Assembly (NCBI RefSeq): GCF_004365175.1
Contig: NZ_SOCE01000002.1
Location: forward strand, 1,178,001-1,242,000
DNA from: Kribbella voronezhensis
GTDB lineage: Bacteria; Actinomycetota; Actinomycetes; Propionibacteriales; Kribbellaceae
Direction of reading: 5' to 3'
Length of the DNA stretch: 64,000 nucleotides
Positions 52,194-61,421 of this stretch are shown one piece after another. The notes under the pieces are model-generated. The model was not told the DNA's origin. It worked only from the letters and a program-made list of their open reading frames with translations, and made no database searches. How positions within the stretch are numbered: position 1 is the first letter of the stretch; every line of letters begins with the position of its first letter. The translations under genes were made by a program, and so were the position numbers.

Positions 52194-55100
52194 CGCTGTC
52201 GTCAGAGCCTTGCGAATGCGTTTGTCGGACACCGGGTACGGCGTGCCGAGCGTCTGCGCGAACAGGCTGATCCGGAGTTCCTCGAGCATCCAGCGAACCT
52301 CGAGGAGCTCCGGAGTCGGGTATTTGCCGGCGGGAATCGCTCTCAGACGTTTCTCGTACTCCGCCGTCAGCGTTTGCACGACGGCCATCCCCGAGCGGTC
52401 TCGCATCGCGTTGGCGCCGATCTTGTCGAGGCGCTGCTCGATCCCGCGCAGGTAGCGAACCAGGTCGGGCAGCCGCTGAGCGCCCGCCTCGGTGATGAAG
52501 CCGCGATGCACGAGACCTTCCAGCTGGCCCCGAACGTCGGAGAGCGCGGCCAGCAAAGCCGGGCTGGAGGCACGGGAGATCTGCTTGTCGACGGTGCGTG
52601 CGTGAGCGAGCACCTGCTCGACCTGCTGGAGGATTGTGAGCACGGTGTCCGCGAGATCGGAGCGGACGGCGTCCCGTAGTACGGAGAAGGCGGTGAGGTT
52701 CCAGGCCGGGCCGCCCGCGGCCATCATCAACTGGTCGACCGCCGCGGAGATCGCGTCGTCGAGCAGGTCACCGACGTTGCGGTGCGGTCCGGCCAGCAGG
52801 GTCATCTTCTGCTGGTTCGTCAGGTTGCGCTGGACGACGTCGATCACCGAAGGCATCGTCAGCAGCAGGAGCCGGCGGGTGCCGGTCCACATCGCCGCCG
52901 CCTGGTCGCGTTCGGTTTCCTGCAGCCGGATCGCCACGCTCTTGCCCTCGTCGACCAGCGCCGGATAGCCCGCGACCGTCAGCCCGTTGCGATGCTCGGA
53001 GAAGGTCTTCGGCAGGTCACCGAAGGTCCAGTCGGTCAGCCCGGAGCGCTCCAGGCCGCTGACCGCCTTCGACGCCACTTGCGAGATGGCGGCCTTGGTC
53101 TTGGGCTTCAGGCGTTCCTTGAGGGTCGCAAGGTCCTTGCCCTCGGCCACCGTTTTGCCATGGTCGTCGACGACCCGGAACGTCATCCGCAGATGCTCGG
53201 GAATCCGGCTCCAGTCCCAGTCCTCCGGCTCGATCTGGACGTCACGCATCGAGCGGAACTCGCGTGCCAGTGCGTCTGTGAGCGGACCTGAACTCTGATC
53301 CAGGGCCGGCAACACCCGGCGGGCATGGTCGGGCGCCGGCACGATGTTGCGGCGGATTGCCTTGGGCAACGATTTGATCAGCGCCGTGACCAGTTCCTCG
53401 CGGAAGCCGGGAACACTCCACTCGAAGCCGTCGGCAGTGACCTGGTTGAGGACCAGCAACGGGATGTGCACTGTGACGCCGTCGGCGTCGGTGCCCGGCT
53501 CGAACGCATAGGTCAGATCGAAGGTCATCCCGTTCTGCGTCCAGGTGAGCGGGAAATCGCGTTCCTCGATCTCCGCACCCTCACGAACCACCAGCGACCG
53601 CTCGAAGTCGAGCAGATCAGGATCGCGCTGCCGCGCCTTCTTCCACCAGGTGTCGAAGTGCCGACCGGTGACCACCTCGGGGCCGAGCCGCTCGTCGTAG
53701 AAGGCGAACAGCGTCTCGTCGTCGACCAGCAGGTCGCGCCGCCGGGTTCGTTCCTCGAGCTCCTCGACCTCTTCGATCAGCTTGCGGTTCTCGTGGAAGA
53801 ACTTGTGGTGCGTGTCCCAGTCGCCCTCGACGAGCGCATGCCGGATGAACAGCTCGCGCGACACCTCGGCGTCGACCTTACCGTAGTTGACCTTGCGCCG
53901 GGCAACGATCGGTACGCCGTACAGGGTGACCTTCTCGTACGCCATCACCGCGCCGGCCTTGCGCTCCCAGTGCGGCTCGGAGTAGCTGCGCTTGATCAAG
54001 TGCCCGGCCAGGTCCTCGGCCCATTCCGGCTCGATCTTCGCGTTCACCCGGGCCCACAGCCGCGAGGTCTCGACGAGCTCGGCGGCCATCACGAACTGCG
54101 GTGGTTTCTTGAACAGACCAGAGCCGGGGAAGATCGCGAACTTGGCACCGCGCGCCCCGAGGTACTGGTGCTGGTTCGCGGGATCCTTCATGCCGAGGTG
54201 CGAGAGCAGGCCGGCCATCAGCGAGATGTGCACGTTCTGCGGGTCGGCGGCGCCGCCGGAGTTGAGCGTGACGCCGATCTGCGCCGCGACCTGGCGGAGC
54301 TGGGCGAAGATGTCCTGCCATTCGCGGACGCGGAGATAGTTGAGGTACTCGTTGCGGCACATCCGGCGGAACTGGTTGCCGGAGAGCTCGTTCTGCTGCT
54401 TCTTGAGGTAGTTCCACAGGTTGAGGAAGCCGAGGAAGTCGGAGTTCGGGTCCCGGAAGCGCGCGTGTTGCTGGGTTGCCTGCGCCTCAGCGTCGGTTGG
54501 GCGCTCGCGCGGGTCCTGGATCGAGAGCGCGGAGGCGATCACCATCACCTCGCGGACACAGCCGTGCTTGTCGGCCTCGACGATCATCCGGGCCAGCCGC
54601 GGGTCGAGCGGGATCTGGGCGAGCTGCTTGCCGATCGGGGTGAGCCGGCGGTTGCGGTCGGAGGACTTGGTGGAGTCGATGGCGCCGAGTTCGGTGAGCA
54701 GTTGCAGGCCGTCGGTGATACTGCGCTTGTCCGGCTCGTCGATGAACGGGAACGCGGCGATGTCGCCGAGCCCGATCGACGTCATCTGCAGGATGACCGA
54801 GGCGAGGTTGGTACGCAGGATCTCCGGGTCGGTGAACTCCGGCCGGCTCTCGAAGTGCTCCTCGGAGTACAGCCGGATACAGATGCCGTCGCTGGTCCGG
54901 CCGCAGCGGCCCTTGCGCTGGTTCGCGCTGGCCTGGGAGACCGGCTCGATCGGCAGGTGCTGGACCTTGGTGCGATGGCTGTAGCGGGAGATCCGCGCAG
55001 TACCGGGGTCAATCACGTACTTGATGCCGGGGACCGTCAGCGAGGTCTCGGCGACGTTCGTCGCGAGCACGATGCGGCGGCTGGAGCCGTGCGAGGAGAA

Positions 55101-56453
55101 GACGCGATGCTGCTCGGCGTTGGACAGGCGGGCGTAGAGGGGGAGGACCTCGACCCCACCGCCGGGCCGGCCGCGTTGCGCGGCGTACTTCTCGTTCAAC
55201 GCGTCCGCGGTGTCGCGGATCTCCCGCTCGCCGCTGAGGAAGACGAGGACGTCGCCGGGCGCCTCGTACTCGAGTTCGTCGACCGCGTCGAGGATCGCCT
55301 GGGTCTGGTCACGGTCGATCGTGCTCGGGTCGTCGGGGTCGTTGATCGGGCGGTAGCGGACCTCGACCGGGTAGGTCCGGCCGGAGACCTCGACGATGGG
55401 CGCGGGTTGACCTTGAGCGTCGGCGAAGTGCTCGGCGAAGCGCTCCGGGTCGATCGTCGCCGAGGTGATGATCACCTTGAGGTCCGGGCGACGGGGGAGG
55501 AGCTGGCGCAGGTAGCCGAGGATGAAGTCGATGTTGAGGCTGCGCTCGTGCGCCTCGTCGATGATGAGCGTGTCGTACCGGCTCAGTTCGCGGTCGCGCT
55601 GCAGTTCGGCGAGCAGGATGCCGTCCGTCATGAGCTTCACCAGAGAGCGCTCACTGACCTTGTCGGTGAACCGTACGGCGTACCCGATGGTCTCGCCGAG
55701 TTCGGTGCCGAGCTCCTCGGCGATGCGCTCGGCGACCGTGCGGGCGGCGAGGCGGCGCGGTTGGGTGTGACCGATCATGCCGTGCACGCCGCGACCGAGT
55801 TCGAGACAGATCTTCGGGATCTGGGTGGTCTTTCCGGAGCCCGTTTCACCGGCGATCACGACGACCTGGTGGTCGCGGATCGCCGCCGCGATGTCGTCCT
55901 TGAGCTGACTGACCGGAAGCTCTTCGGGATAAGAGATCTCCGGTACGGCGAGCCGCCGGCGCTCCACCTTCTGCTCGGCCTGCTCGATCGCATTCGCGAC
56001 GCCCTGGAGCGCCTGGTCGCGCTTCCCCGCTTCCTTGATCCCCCGAACCCGCTCCAACCGCCGCCCGAGCTGCTCCCGATCCCCAGTCATCACCCCGTCA
56101 AGCCGCTTCACCAACTCACCCAGCGACAAACTCTCCGAAGCGTTGCGCGAGAGCACATTCTCCGAGGCGCCGCCCGGGTGCGCCTTCTTCGAGGTGTCGC
56201 GCGGGAGCGCATTGTCCGAGGTGGCGCCGCCTCGGGGCGGATCGGCTGGGGCGCTGTGGGAGAGCGCATCCTCGGAGGTGCTGCCTGCGGGCGCGCCCTC
56301 CGCACCGGCCGCCGGGCGCGGCGACTTCGGGGAATTGGGGTTCTTGCCGCGGCGTCGGCGACGGCGTGGCGCCGGACCCTGCGCGGGGGCCGGGTCCGGT
56401 GAGGTGGAGGCAACTGGGGAGGGACGCGGCGATTCGGTCCGGGCATCAGGCAT
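52191..56453 (-). CDS. hrpA: ATP-dependent RNA helicase, HrpA family (DEAH-box)
   Basis: The ~1420-residue helicase starts with a ~110-residue low-complexity, Pro/Ser/Arg-rich tail. It then has Walker A VIAGETGSGKTTQIPKICLE (~200), DEAH in IIDEAHERSLNIDF (~297), motif III SATIDPERFAEHF, motif VI QRKGRCGRTSDG (~514), the helicase-associated domain and the long C-terminal HrpA-specific (DUF3418-like) region. It unwinds RNA and resolves stalled or collided ribosomes in bacteria. ATG 56453 is taken; ATG 56492 would add 13 residues. It is monocistronic, ending at the terminator 52159-52193. Confidence 0.94.
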   Translation of the reverse strand: MPDARTESPRPSPVASTSPDPAPAQGPAPRRRRRRGKNPNSPKSPRPAAGAEGAPAGSTSEDALSHSAPADPPRGGATSDNALPRDTSKKAHPGGASENVLSRNASESLSLGELVKRLDGVMTGDREQLGRRLERVRGIKEAGKRDQALQGVANAIEQAEQKVERRRLAVPEISYPEELPVSQLKDDIAAAIRDHQVVVIAGETGSGKTTQIPKICLELGRGVHGMIGHTQPRRLAARTVAERIAEELGTELGETIGYAVRFTDKVSERSLVKLMTDGILLAELQRDRELSRYDTLIIDEAHERSLNIDFILGYLRQLLPRRPDLKVIITSATIDPERFAEHFADAQGQPAPIVEVSGRTYPVEVRYRPINDPDDPSTIDRDQTQAILDAVDELEYEAPGDVLVFLSGEREIRDTADALNEKYAAQRGRPGGGVEVLPLYARLSNAEQHRVFSSHGSSRRIVLATNVAETSLTVPGIKYVIDPGTARISRYSHRTKVQHLPIEPVSQASANQRKGRCGRTSDGICIRLYSEEHFESRPEFTDPEILRTNLASVILQMTSIGLGDIAAFPFIDEPDKRSITDGLQLLTELGAIDSTKSSDRNRRLTPIGKQLAQIPLDPRLARMIVEADKHGCVREVMVIASALSIQDPRERPTDAEAQATQQHARFRDPNSDFLGFLNLWNYLKKQQNELSGNQFRRMCRNEYLNYLRVREWQDIFAQLRQVAAQIGVTLNSGGAADPQNVHISLMAGLLSHLGMKDPANQHQYLGARGAKFAIFPGSGLFKKPPQFVMAAELVETSRLWARVNAKIEPEWAEDLAGHLIKRSYSEPHWERKAGAVMAYEKVTLYGVPIVARRKVNYGKVDAEVSRELFIRHALVEGDWDTHHKFFHENRKLIEEVEELEERTRRRDLLVDDETLFAFYDERLGPEVVTGRHFDTWWKKARQRDPDLLDFERSLVVREGAEIEERDFPLTWTQNGMTFDLTYAFEPGTDADGVTVHIPLLVLNQVTADGFEWSVPGFREELVTALIKSLPKAIRRNIVPAPDHARRVLPALDQSSGPLTDALAREFRSMRDVQIEPEDWDWSRIPEHLRMTFRVVDDHGKTVAEGKDLATLKERLKPKTKAAISQVASKAVSGLERSGLTDWTFGDLPKTFSEHRNGLTVAGYPALVDEGKSVAIRLQETERDQAAAMWTGTRRLLLLTMPSVIDVVQRNLTNQQKMTLLAGPHRNVGDLLDDAISAAVDQLMMAAGGPAWNLTAFSVLRDAVRSDLADTVLTILQQVEQVLAHARTVDKQISRASSPALLAALSDVRGQLEGLVHRGFITEAGAQRLPDLVRYLRGIEQRLDKIGANAMRDRSGMAVVQTLTAEYEKRLRAIPAGKYPTPELLEVRWMLEELRISLFAQTLGTPYPVSDKRIRKALTTA

Positions 56454-56518
56454 GTCAGCACCCAGTTTAAGCGGCCGACTCCAACCGCTCATGTGGTTTA
56501 CCCATCAACGCCCCGGCG

Positions 56519-56899
56519 TCAGCCGCCGACCGGCTCCACGCGTCGGCGCAGCAGACAGAATTCGTTGCCCTCCGGATCAGCAAGCACATGCCACGGCTCT
56601 TCCCCGGTCTGCCCGACATCCGCCCTTCGTGCGCCGGCCGCGAGCAACCGTTCGAGCTCCGCATCCTGCTCGGTATCGGTCGGATTCACATCGAAGTGAA
56701 TCGGAAGCTTGCCCCGCCGAGGCGCAGTACTCCGGTTGAACACCAGAATCGGCGAAGTCCCCGCGTCATCCGGCGGCCCGATCTCCAGGTCGTCGCCGTC
56801 CCAGCGGAGCTCGACATACCCGAGCACCTCACACCAGAAGTCCGCAAGCCGCTGCGGATCGACACAGTCGATGACCAGCTCAGTAATCCGACAAGCCAT
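56519..56899 (-). CDS. VOC family (glyoxalase-like) protein
   Basis: The 126-residue protein has ITELVIDCVDPQRLADFWCE and a second half KLPIHFDVNPTDTEQDAELE ending WHVLADPEGNEFCLLRRR, the standard VOC pattern of actinobacterial small glyoxalase-like proteins. It reads toward hrpA with the same strand and a 65-bp gap, upstream of it. A repeat array lies on its 5' side (56987-57325). Function unknown. Confidence 0.85.
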   Translation of the reverse strand: MACRITELVIDCVDPQRLADFWCEVLGYVELRWDGDDLEIGPPDDAGTSPILVFNRSTAPRRGKLPIHFDVNPTDTEQDAELERLLAAGARRADVGQTGEEPWHVLADPEGNEFCLLRRRVEPVGG

Positions 56900-57332
56900 G
56901 CCCCGACCCTAATGCGCCCCCCAATCCACCCACAGCCACCTGCCGCGCCTACACCACGCACGACCGCCCGGCACCTGGCACCAGGCATCCAGCTCTGGAC
57001 AACCACGCACCCTGGGGCGACGCCAGCTCCGGACACCTCGCGGCCCGCGCTGACACCCAGCTTCGGACCCACACGCCCCGCGCTGACACCCCGCTTCGGA
57101 CGCACGCACCCTGGGGTGACACCCCGCTTCGGACCCACGCACCCGGGGGTGAGACCCAGCTCCGGACACGACGCGTCCCGCGCTGACACCAGCACCGGAC
57201 ACCTCGCGCCCCCGCGCTGACGCCAGTTCCGGACGCCACGCGCGCTGCGAGGACGCCCAGCACCGGACACCACGCGCCTTGCGCTGACACCAGCACCGGA
57301 CAACCACGCGCCTTGCGCTGACATCCTTGCGG
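56900..57332. other. Tandem-repeat-filled intergenic region
   Basis: Most of this 433-base gap is the 33-34-bp array described separately. Open frames span it in several phases because of GC bias; none looks like a real protein beyond the repeat itself. No terminator or promoter could be told apart from the repeat. Confidence 0.6.
56987..57325. repeat. 33-34-bp tandem repeat array, about ten copies
   Basis: Consensus on the plus strand is roughly ACACCAGCACCGGAC followed by ACCACGCGCCTTGCGCTG, repeated about ten times with drift. The ends are least diverged; the middle copies carry CCCCGCTTCGGAC variants. Unit length switches between 33 and 34, so the array is not held to a reading frame. 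Minus-strand units open GTCCGGTG-n-TGG, like the 34-bp repeats at 17625-17758. Confidence 0.75.
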
Positions 57333-57740
57333 TCAGTCGTCTCGTGACGAGGGGACCTTGACGGCGAGCACCGGGACGGGGGCTTCGAGGAGTACGCGCT
57401 GGGCGGTGCTGCCGAGGATGAGTTTGCCGACCGGGCTTCGTCGGCGCAGGCCGAGGACGATCAGCCCGACCTCTTCCTCTGCTGCGGCCTTCAGAAGCTC
57501 CCCGGCGACATCGCCGCTGCCGACCGCCTGTTTGATCGTCACCTCGACGCCCCGCTCGCGAAGCTTCGTCTCGGCCGCGGCCAGCTCTTCGGAGTTCGCG
57601 TACCGATTGTCGAGAAAGGTGTCACCGCGGCTGGTGTTGAGCAACAGGATGGAAGCGCCACGCAGTACGGCCTCCGCCCCCGCAGCTTCCAGAGCGGCCT
57701 CACCTTCGGGCGTCGGCACGTACCCGACCAGGATCTTCAT
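57333..57740 (-). CDS. Universal stress protein (UspA family)
   Basis: The 135-residue protein has ILVGYVPTPEGEAALEAAGA at the N-terminus and GLRRRSPVGKLILGSTAQRV near residue 97, the GxxG-x9-G(S/T) ATP-binding signature of UspA proteins. The early Asp is replaced by GYV, which is a variant. It is a cytoplasmic stress protein of uncertain effector. The repeat array lies on its 3' side. Confidence 0.92.
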   Translation of the reverse strand: MKILVGYVPTPEGEAALEAAGAEAVLRGASILLLNTSRGDTFLDNRYANSEELAAAETKLRERGVEVTIKQAVGSGDVAGELLKAAAEEEVGLIVLGLRRRSPVGKLILGSTAQRVLLEAPVPVLAVKVPSSRDD

Positions 57741-57818
57741 ACCCCCACTCTCCCATCAGCCCCGTCCACCCCCTCCCATCCGCTCCGGATCGTCGCACTC
57801 TGGCTGAGTTGTTTGGCG

Positions 57819-59480
57819 TCAGGTGTCGTGGAGGTGGCGGCGGAGGACTTTTCCGGTGGCATTGCGTGGGAGGCTGTCGACGAGGACTACTTTGCGGGGC
57901 GCCTTGTAGCGGGCCAGGTTCGAGCGGACGTGCTCGATCAGCTCGTCGGGGAGCGTTTCTCGGGAGGCGTCGTTCGACGGTACGACGTACGCGATCAGGC
58001 GCTGGCCGAATTCCTCGTCCGGAGCGCCGACCACGGCCGCGTCGAGGACGCCCGGGTGGCTCATCAGGCAGTCCTCGACCTCGACCGGGTACACGTTCTC
58101 GCCGCCGGAGACGATCATGTCGTCCTCGCGCCCGTCGACGAAGAGCCGGCCGGCGGAGTCCAGATGGCCGAGATCGCCCGTGCTCATCCGGCCGTCGACG
58201 GTCGTCTTGCTGCTGCCGTCGGAATAGCCGCCGAAGACGAGTCCGCCACCCGCGAAGATCCGCCCGGTCTCGTCGACCGGAAGCACCTGGTCGTCGTCGC
58301 CGAGGATCCGCACCGAACTCCCGAGACAGGGTCGGCCGACCGTGCCGGGTGCGGCCAGCAGATCTGCTGACGTGGCGATCGTCGCGATCCCGATCTCGCT
58401 GGACCCGTACGCATCGGACAGGATCGGCCCGAACTGCGAAATGAACCGCTCCGCCAGCGCCGGACCGAGAGCGGACGCGCCGGAGATCACCGCGCGCAGC
58501 GAACTGAGGTCGTGCTCGGCGATAGTGGCCGGTCCGAGCGCGAGCATCCGTTGCAGCATGACCGGTACGGCGACGACGGATCCCGCCCGGTTCGCCTCGA
58601 TCGAGGCGAGCACGGCCGCGGCGTCGTACCGGCGGGCCAGGACCAGCGGCGAACCGAGGAACAGCGCGAGCATGGAGGTGAGCAGACCGAGCCCGTGGAA
58701 CAGCGGCGGGCAGATCACCATCGGCTCACCGGCGCGGAGACCGATTCGGTCCAGCATGCTGGCGGTGAGTCCGATCAGCCCGGCCGCGGTCGGCGCTCGG
58801 GGCGCCGCCTTCGGCGTACCGGTGGTACCCGAGGTCAGGATGGTGATGTGCCCCGGCTTGTCCGGTGCAGGCGGGGGAGGAGCCGACCCGGAGGCCAGTT
58901 CGTCGAGTCCGACTGCGCTGGAGTGGTCCTTCCAAGCCAGCAGGGTCGGCACCTCGGCGTCGATGGCGAACTCTTCGTCGTGGATCAGCAGGTCCGGCCG
59001 ATGCTTCTCGAGCACGGCCTTGAGTTGCGGCGCGGCGAACTCGGTGTTCACGAACAACACGTCCGCCCCGAGCCGAGACGTCGCCAGCGTCGCCTCGAGG
59101 AACCCGCGGTGGTTCCGGCAGAGCACAGCAACTTTGCTCCCGGCAACAATCCCGTACTGCGTATGCAGTTCGGCAGCCTGCTGCGCACAGCGCTGGTCGA
59201 GTTCGCGGTAGGTCAAGCTGCCGCGCTCGTCGATCACCGCGCACTGATCCGGATATCTGATCGCCGCGACGGCCCCGAGCGCCGCCATCGACTGACCCCA
59301 CTGGCGGAGGACCCGCTCGATCGGCACGAGGTGGGACGGCCGCACCGACCGCCAGACCCCGGAACGGATCAGGCCGACCGACACCCCCGCAGCCTCGGAA
59401 GCACCACGGACCAGCCAGTCCGGCGGCCGCATCGGCCCGATCGGCCGCGGCATCATCCGCGCTCGCTCCATCGGTCTCAT
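57819..59480 (-). CDS. AMP-binding acyl-CoA synthetase
   Basis: The 553-residue enzyme has the P-loop-like TILTSGTTGTPKAAPR (~residue 215), ISGASALGPALAERF, LSDAYGSSEIG, VFGGYSDGSS, STGDLGHLDSAGRLFVDGRE and C-terminal Lys in PRNATGKVLRRHL. It adenylates a carboxylic acid and makes its CoA thioester. The gene follows an SDR gene (59523-60404) by 42 bp on the same strand and was probably transcribed with it. A fatty-acid substrate is likely. The first ~55 residues are an unusual Arg/Pro-rich extension, so a later start is possible. Confidence 0.88.
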   Translation of the reverse strand: MRPMERARMMPRPIGPMRPPDWLVRGASEAAGVSVGLIRSGVWRSVRPSHLVPIERVLRQWGQSMAALGAVAAIRYPDQCAVIDERGSLTYRELDQRCAQQAAELHTQYGIVAGSKVAVLCRNHRGFLEATLATSRLGADVLFVNTEFAAPQLKAVLEKHRPDLLIHDEEFAIDAEVPTLLAWKDHSSAVGLDELASGSAPPPPAPDKPGHITILTSGTTGTPKAAPRAPTAAGLIGLTASMLDRIGLRAGEPMVICPPLFHGLGLLTSMLALFLGSPLVLARRYDAAAVLASIEANRAGSVVAVPVMLQRMLALGPATIAEHDLSSLRAVISGASALGPALAERFISQFGPILSDAYGSSEIGIATIATSADLLAAPGTVGRPCLGSSVRILGDDDQVLPVDETGRIFAGGGLVFGGYSDGSSKTTVDGRMSTGDLGHLDSAGRLFVDGREDDMIVSGGENVYPVEVEDCLMSHPGVLDAAVVGAPDEEFGQRLIAYVVPSNDASRETLPDELIEHVRSNLARYKAPRKVVLVDSLPRNATGKVLRRHLHDT

Positions 59481-59522
59481 CGCCGCTCGCCCACCGATCT
59501 CATTCCGATCGCCCTACCGGCG

Positions 59523-60404
59523 TCATGACTTGCGCTTCGGCTTGTCGGTGCGGCGGAAGTACTGCTCGAGCAACCGGTCCGTGGGAACCCGCAGCAAGTT
59601 GCCGAGGGCATCGGCAGGACGAACGAAGGGCGGCGTGATGTTGTGCGGCTTGTTGGCGACGGCCGCACACACCTGGTCAGCCGCCTGCTCCGGGCTCAAC
59701 CCTGGCAGCTGATTGAGGAGTGGAGTCGGTGAACTCATCCGCGTGTGCACAAGCCCCATGTAGACCGTCGACGTCGTCACCCCGTCGTTCCTGACCTCTT
59801 GTGACACGCAGCGCAGCCACACGTCGAAGGCGCTCTTTGAAGCCAGGTACGCCGACCAGCGCGCCATCGGCGGAGTGCGCACCCCAGCCGTCGACACATT
59901 GACGATGTGCCCGGACCGGCGCTCGCGCATCGACGGCAGCAACTCCAGTACGAGCTTGGCCGGCCCGAGATAGTTGACGGAGTTCGTCCGCTCGATGTCG
60001 TGGAACCGCTGGTACGAGTCCGCGACCGACCGCCTGATCGACTTGCCCGCGTTGCTCACCAGCACGTCGACGTGCCCGTGATCGGCCAGCACGCCGGCGA
60101 CGAGTTGCTCGATCGACGCGGTGTCCGCCAGGTTCGTCGGATAGTCGAAGGCCTTGCCTCCGTCGGCGCGGATGCCGTCGGCGACGACCTTCAACTGATC
60201 CGCGGTCCGGGCGACGAGCAGCACCGTCGCCCCGGCCCGCGCCAGCCGCTTGGCTGTCGCCTCACCGATCCCGTACGACGAGCCGGTCACCATCACGACC
60301 TTGCCGCGCACGGCCGCGGCGAGCCGGTCATCGGCAACCCGGCTCCGCCCATTGGTCAGCGCGACGAGCAGAGGCCAACCCGGCGGACGCTTCGGAGTCA
60401 CCAT
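59523..60404 (-). CDS. SDR family NAD(P)-dependent oxidoreductase
   Basis: The 293-residue classical SDR has VMVTGSSYGIGEATAKRL (TGxxxGIG), VSNAGKS and SAYLASKSAFDVWL (YxxxK). A ~30-residue basic N-terminal extension and the C-terminal VRPADALGNLLRVPTDRLLE recall long-chain SDRs linked to lipid metabolism. The start at 60404 lies seven bases after a -10-like TAATGT (minus strand), a likely leaderless start. It precedes the acyl-CoA synthetase, suggesting one lipid-related operon. Confidence 0.85.
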   Translation of the reverse strand: MVTPKRPPGWPLLVALTNGRSRVADDRLAAAVRGKVVMVTGSSYGIGEATAKRLARAGATVLLVARTADQLKVVADGIRADGGKAFDYPTNLADTASIEQLVAGVLADHGHVDVLVSNAGKSIRRSVADSYQRFHDIERTNSVNYLGPAKLVLELLPSMRERRSGHIVNVSTAGVRTPPMARWSAYLASKSAFDVWLRCVSQEVRNDGVTTSTVYMGLVHTRMSSPTPLLNQLPGLSPEQAADQVCAAVANKPHNITPPFVRPADALGNLLRVPTDRLLEQYFRRTDKPKRKS

Positions 60405-60513
60405 GGGCCCGACATTACCGGCTAGTAGCCAATCTGGGCAGAGGCAGCTCGGAGCAAGCTCAGCTGAAACCACCTCGGCAGGGGAGAGCGGGTCAGGGAC
60501 AATTCGGCCGCCC

Positions 60514-61311
60514 TCAGTTGACCTCCCTGGCGACGCGCTCCAGCCAGTCCCGGAGCAGGACGCCCATCAGGCCCGCCTGCTCGATCTGGAGGTTGTGCCC
60601 CGCTCGGTCGAGCACGGCGTACGTAGCTCGTGGGTAGTGGGGGAGCAGCGCGTACTGATCGGCGTACCCCGTGATGGAGTCTTGGCGACCGCACAGGACC
60701 AGCGTCGGCCGCTCGTACACGGGACCGCTCTCCGGTGCGACCGTCAACGCCCAGTTCTTCCGGATCCTGTCCATCGCCTCGGCGTCGGCGGCGTCCAGGC
60801 CGGGGAGCACGTCCGCGCGGTACTGCCGCAAGGTCTCGGCCGTCTGGATCACAGCAATCTCGGTGAAGTCCTCGACCTCCTGTGGGCTGAGGGATTCGAC
60901 CAGACCAGGATCGACCTGCAGAACCACGTGGTCGGGAACGGTCCGCTCGGCGTGCTCGAGCGCTGTCCCGATCGGGCAGATCAGTCCGAGCCCGAGCACC
61001 TGCGACGGCCGTTGGGCGACCAGACCGCGCGCGAGATAGCCGCCGTACGACTCCCCGATCAGCACGAACGGTTCGTCGCCGATCTCCGTGTCGATGAACT
61101 CGATCAGCGCGGCCATGATCCCGTCTGAGCTGTCGATGGTCCCGGCGGGACTCGCGCCCATCCCTGGCAGGTCGGGATAGAGCCGTCGGTAGCCCGGAAC
61201 GTCCGCGAAGAAAGGCTCGAGTGGCCCGGTCATCAGCCGGTGATCCGGCGTCCAGCCGTGCAGAGCGAGGACCGGAATACCTTCTCCGTGGGAGACGTGG
61301 TGAAGCGTCAT
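60514..61311 (-). CDS. Alpha/beta hydrolase
   Basis: The 265-residue protein has VLALHGWTPDHRLM (~residue 15), the nucleophile elbow VLIGESYGGYLARGLVAQRP (~residue 87, GESYGG), an Asp in CGRQDSITGYADQY and the catalytic His in RAGHNLQIEQ. It is a typical serine esterase or lactonase of unknown substrate. ATG 61311 has a GGAAAGG site upstream and drops an unlikely 23-residue extension. It reads divergently from the M24 peptidase gene. Confidence 0.85.
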   Translation of the reverse strand: MTLHHVSHGEGIPVLALHGWTPDHRLMTGPLEPFFADVPGYRRLYPDLPGMGASPAGTIDSSDGIMAALIEFIDTEIGDEPFVLIGESYGGYLARGLVAQRPSQVLGLGLICPIGTALEHAERTVPDHVVLQVDPGLVESLSPQEVEDFTEIAVIQTAETLRQYRADVLPGLDAADAEAMDRIRKNWALTVAPESGPVYERPTLVLCGRQDSITGYADQYALLPHYPRATYAVLDRAGHNLQIEQAGLMGVLLRDWLERVAREVN

Positions 61312-61421
61312 GTCGTGCCTTTCCGTGCGCAGCGCCGGCCGGTCCCGGGATGCCGATCCAGCTGGCAGAAGTTCTAACAACTCGCTCCGACAATTTCCGT
61401 CAGCTCACATAGTCTCGACCC

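Noticed and set aside
53325-56402. 1000-codon open frame on the plus strand opposite hrpA
   Set aside because: Mirror of the HrpA coding frame, rich in Val/Asp/Gly runs that reflect third-position GC bias. HrpA motifs on the other strand are decisive.
56987-57325. CRISPR array
   Set aside because: Units are contiguous 33-34-bp repeats with drift. There are no unique spacers between identical repeats and no cas genes nearby.
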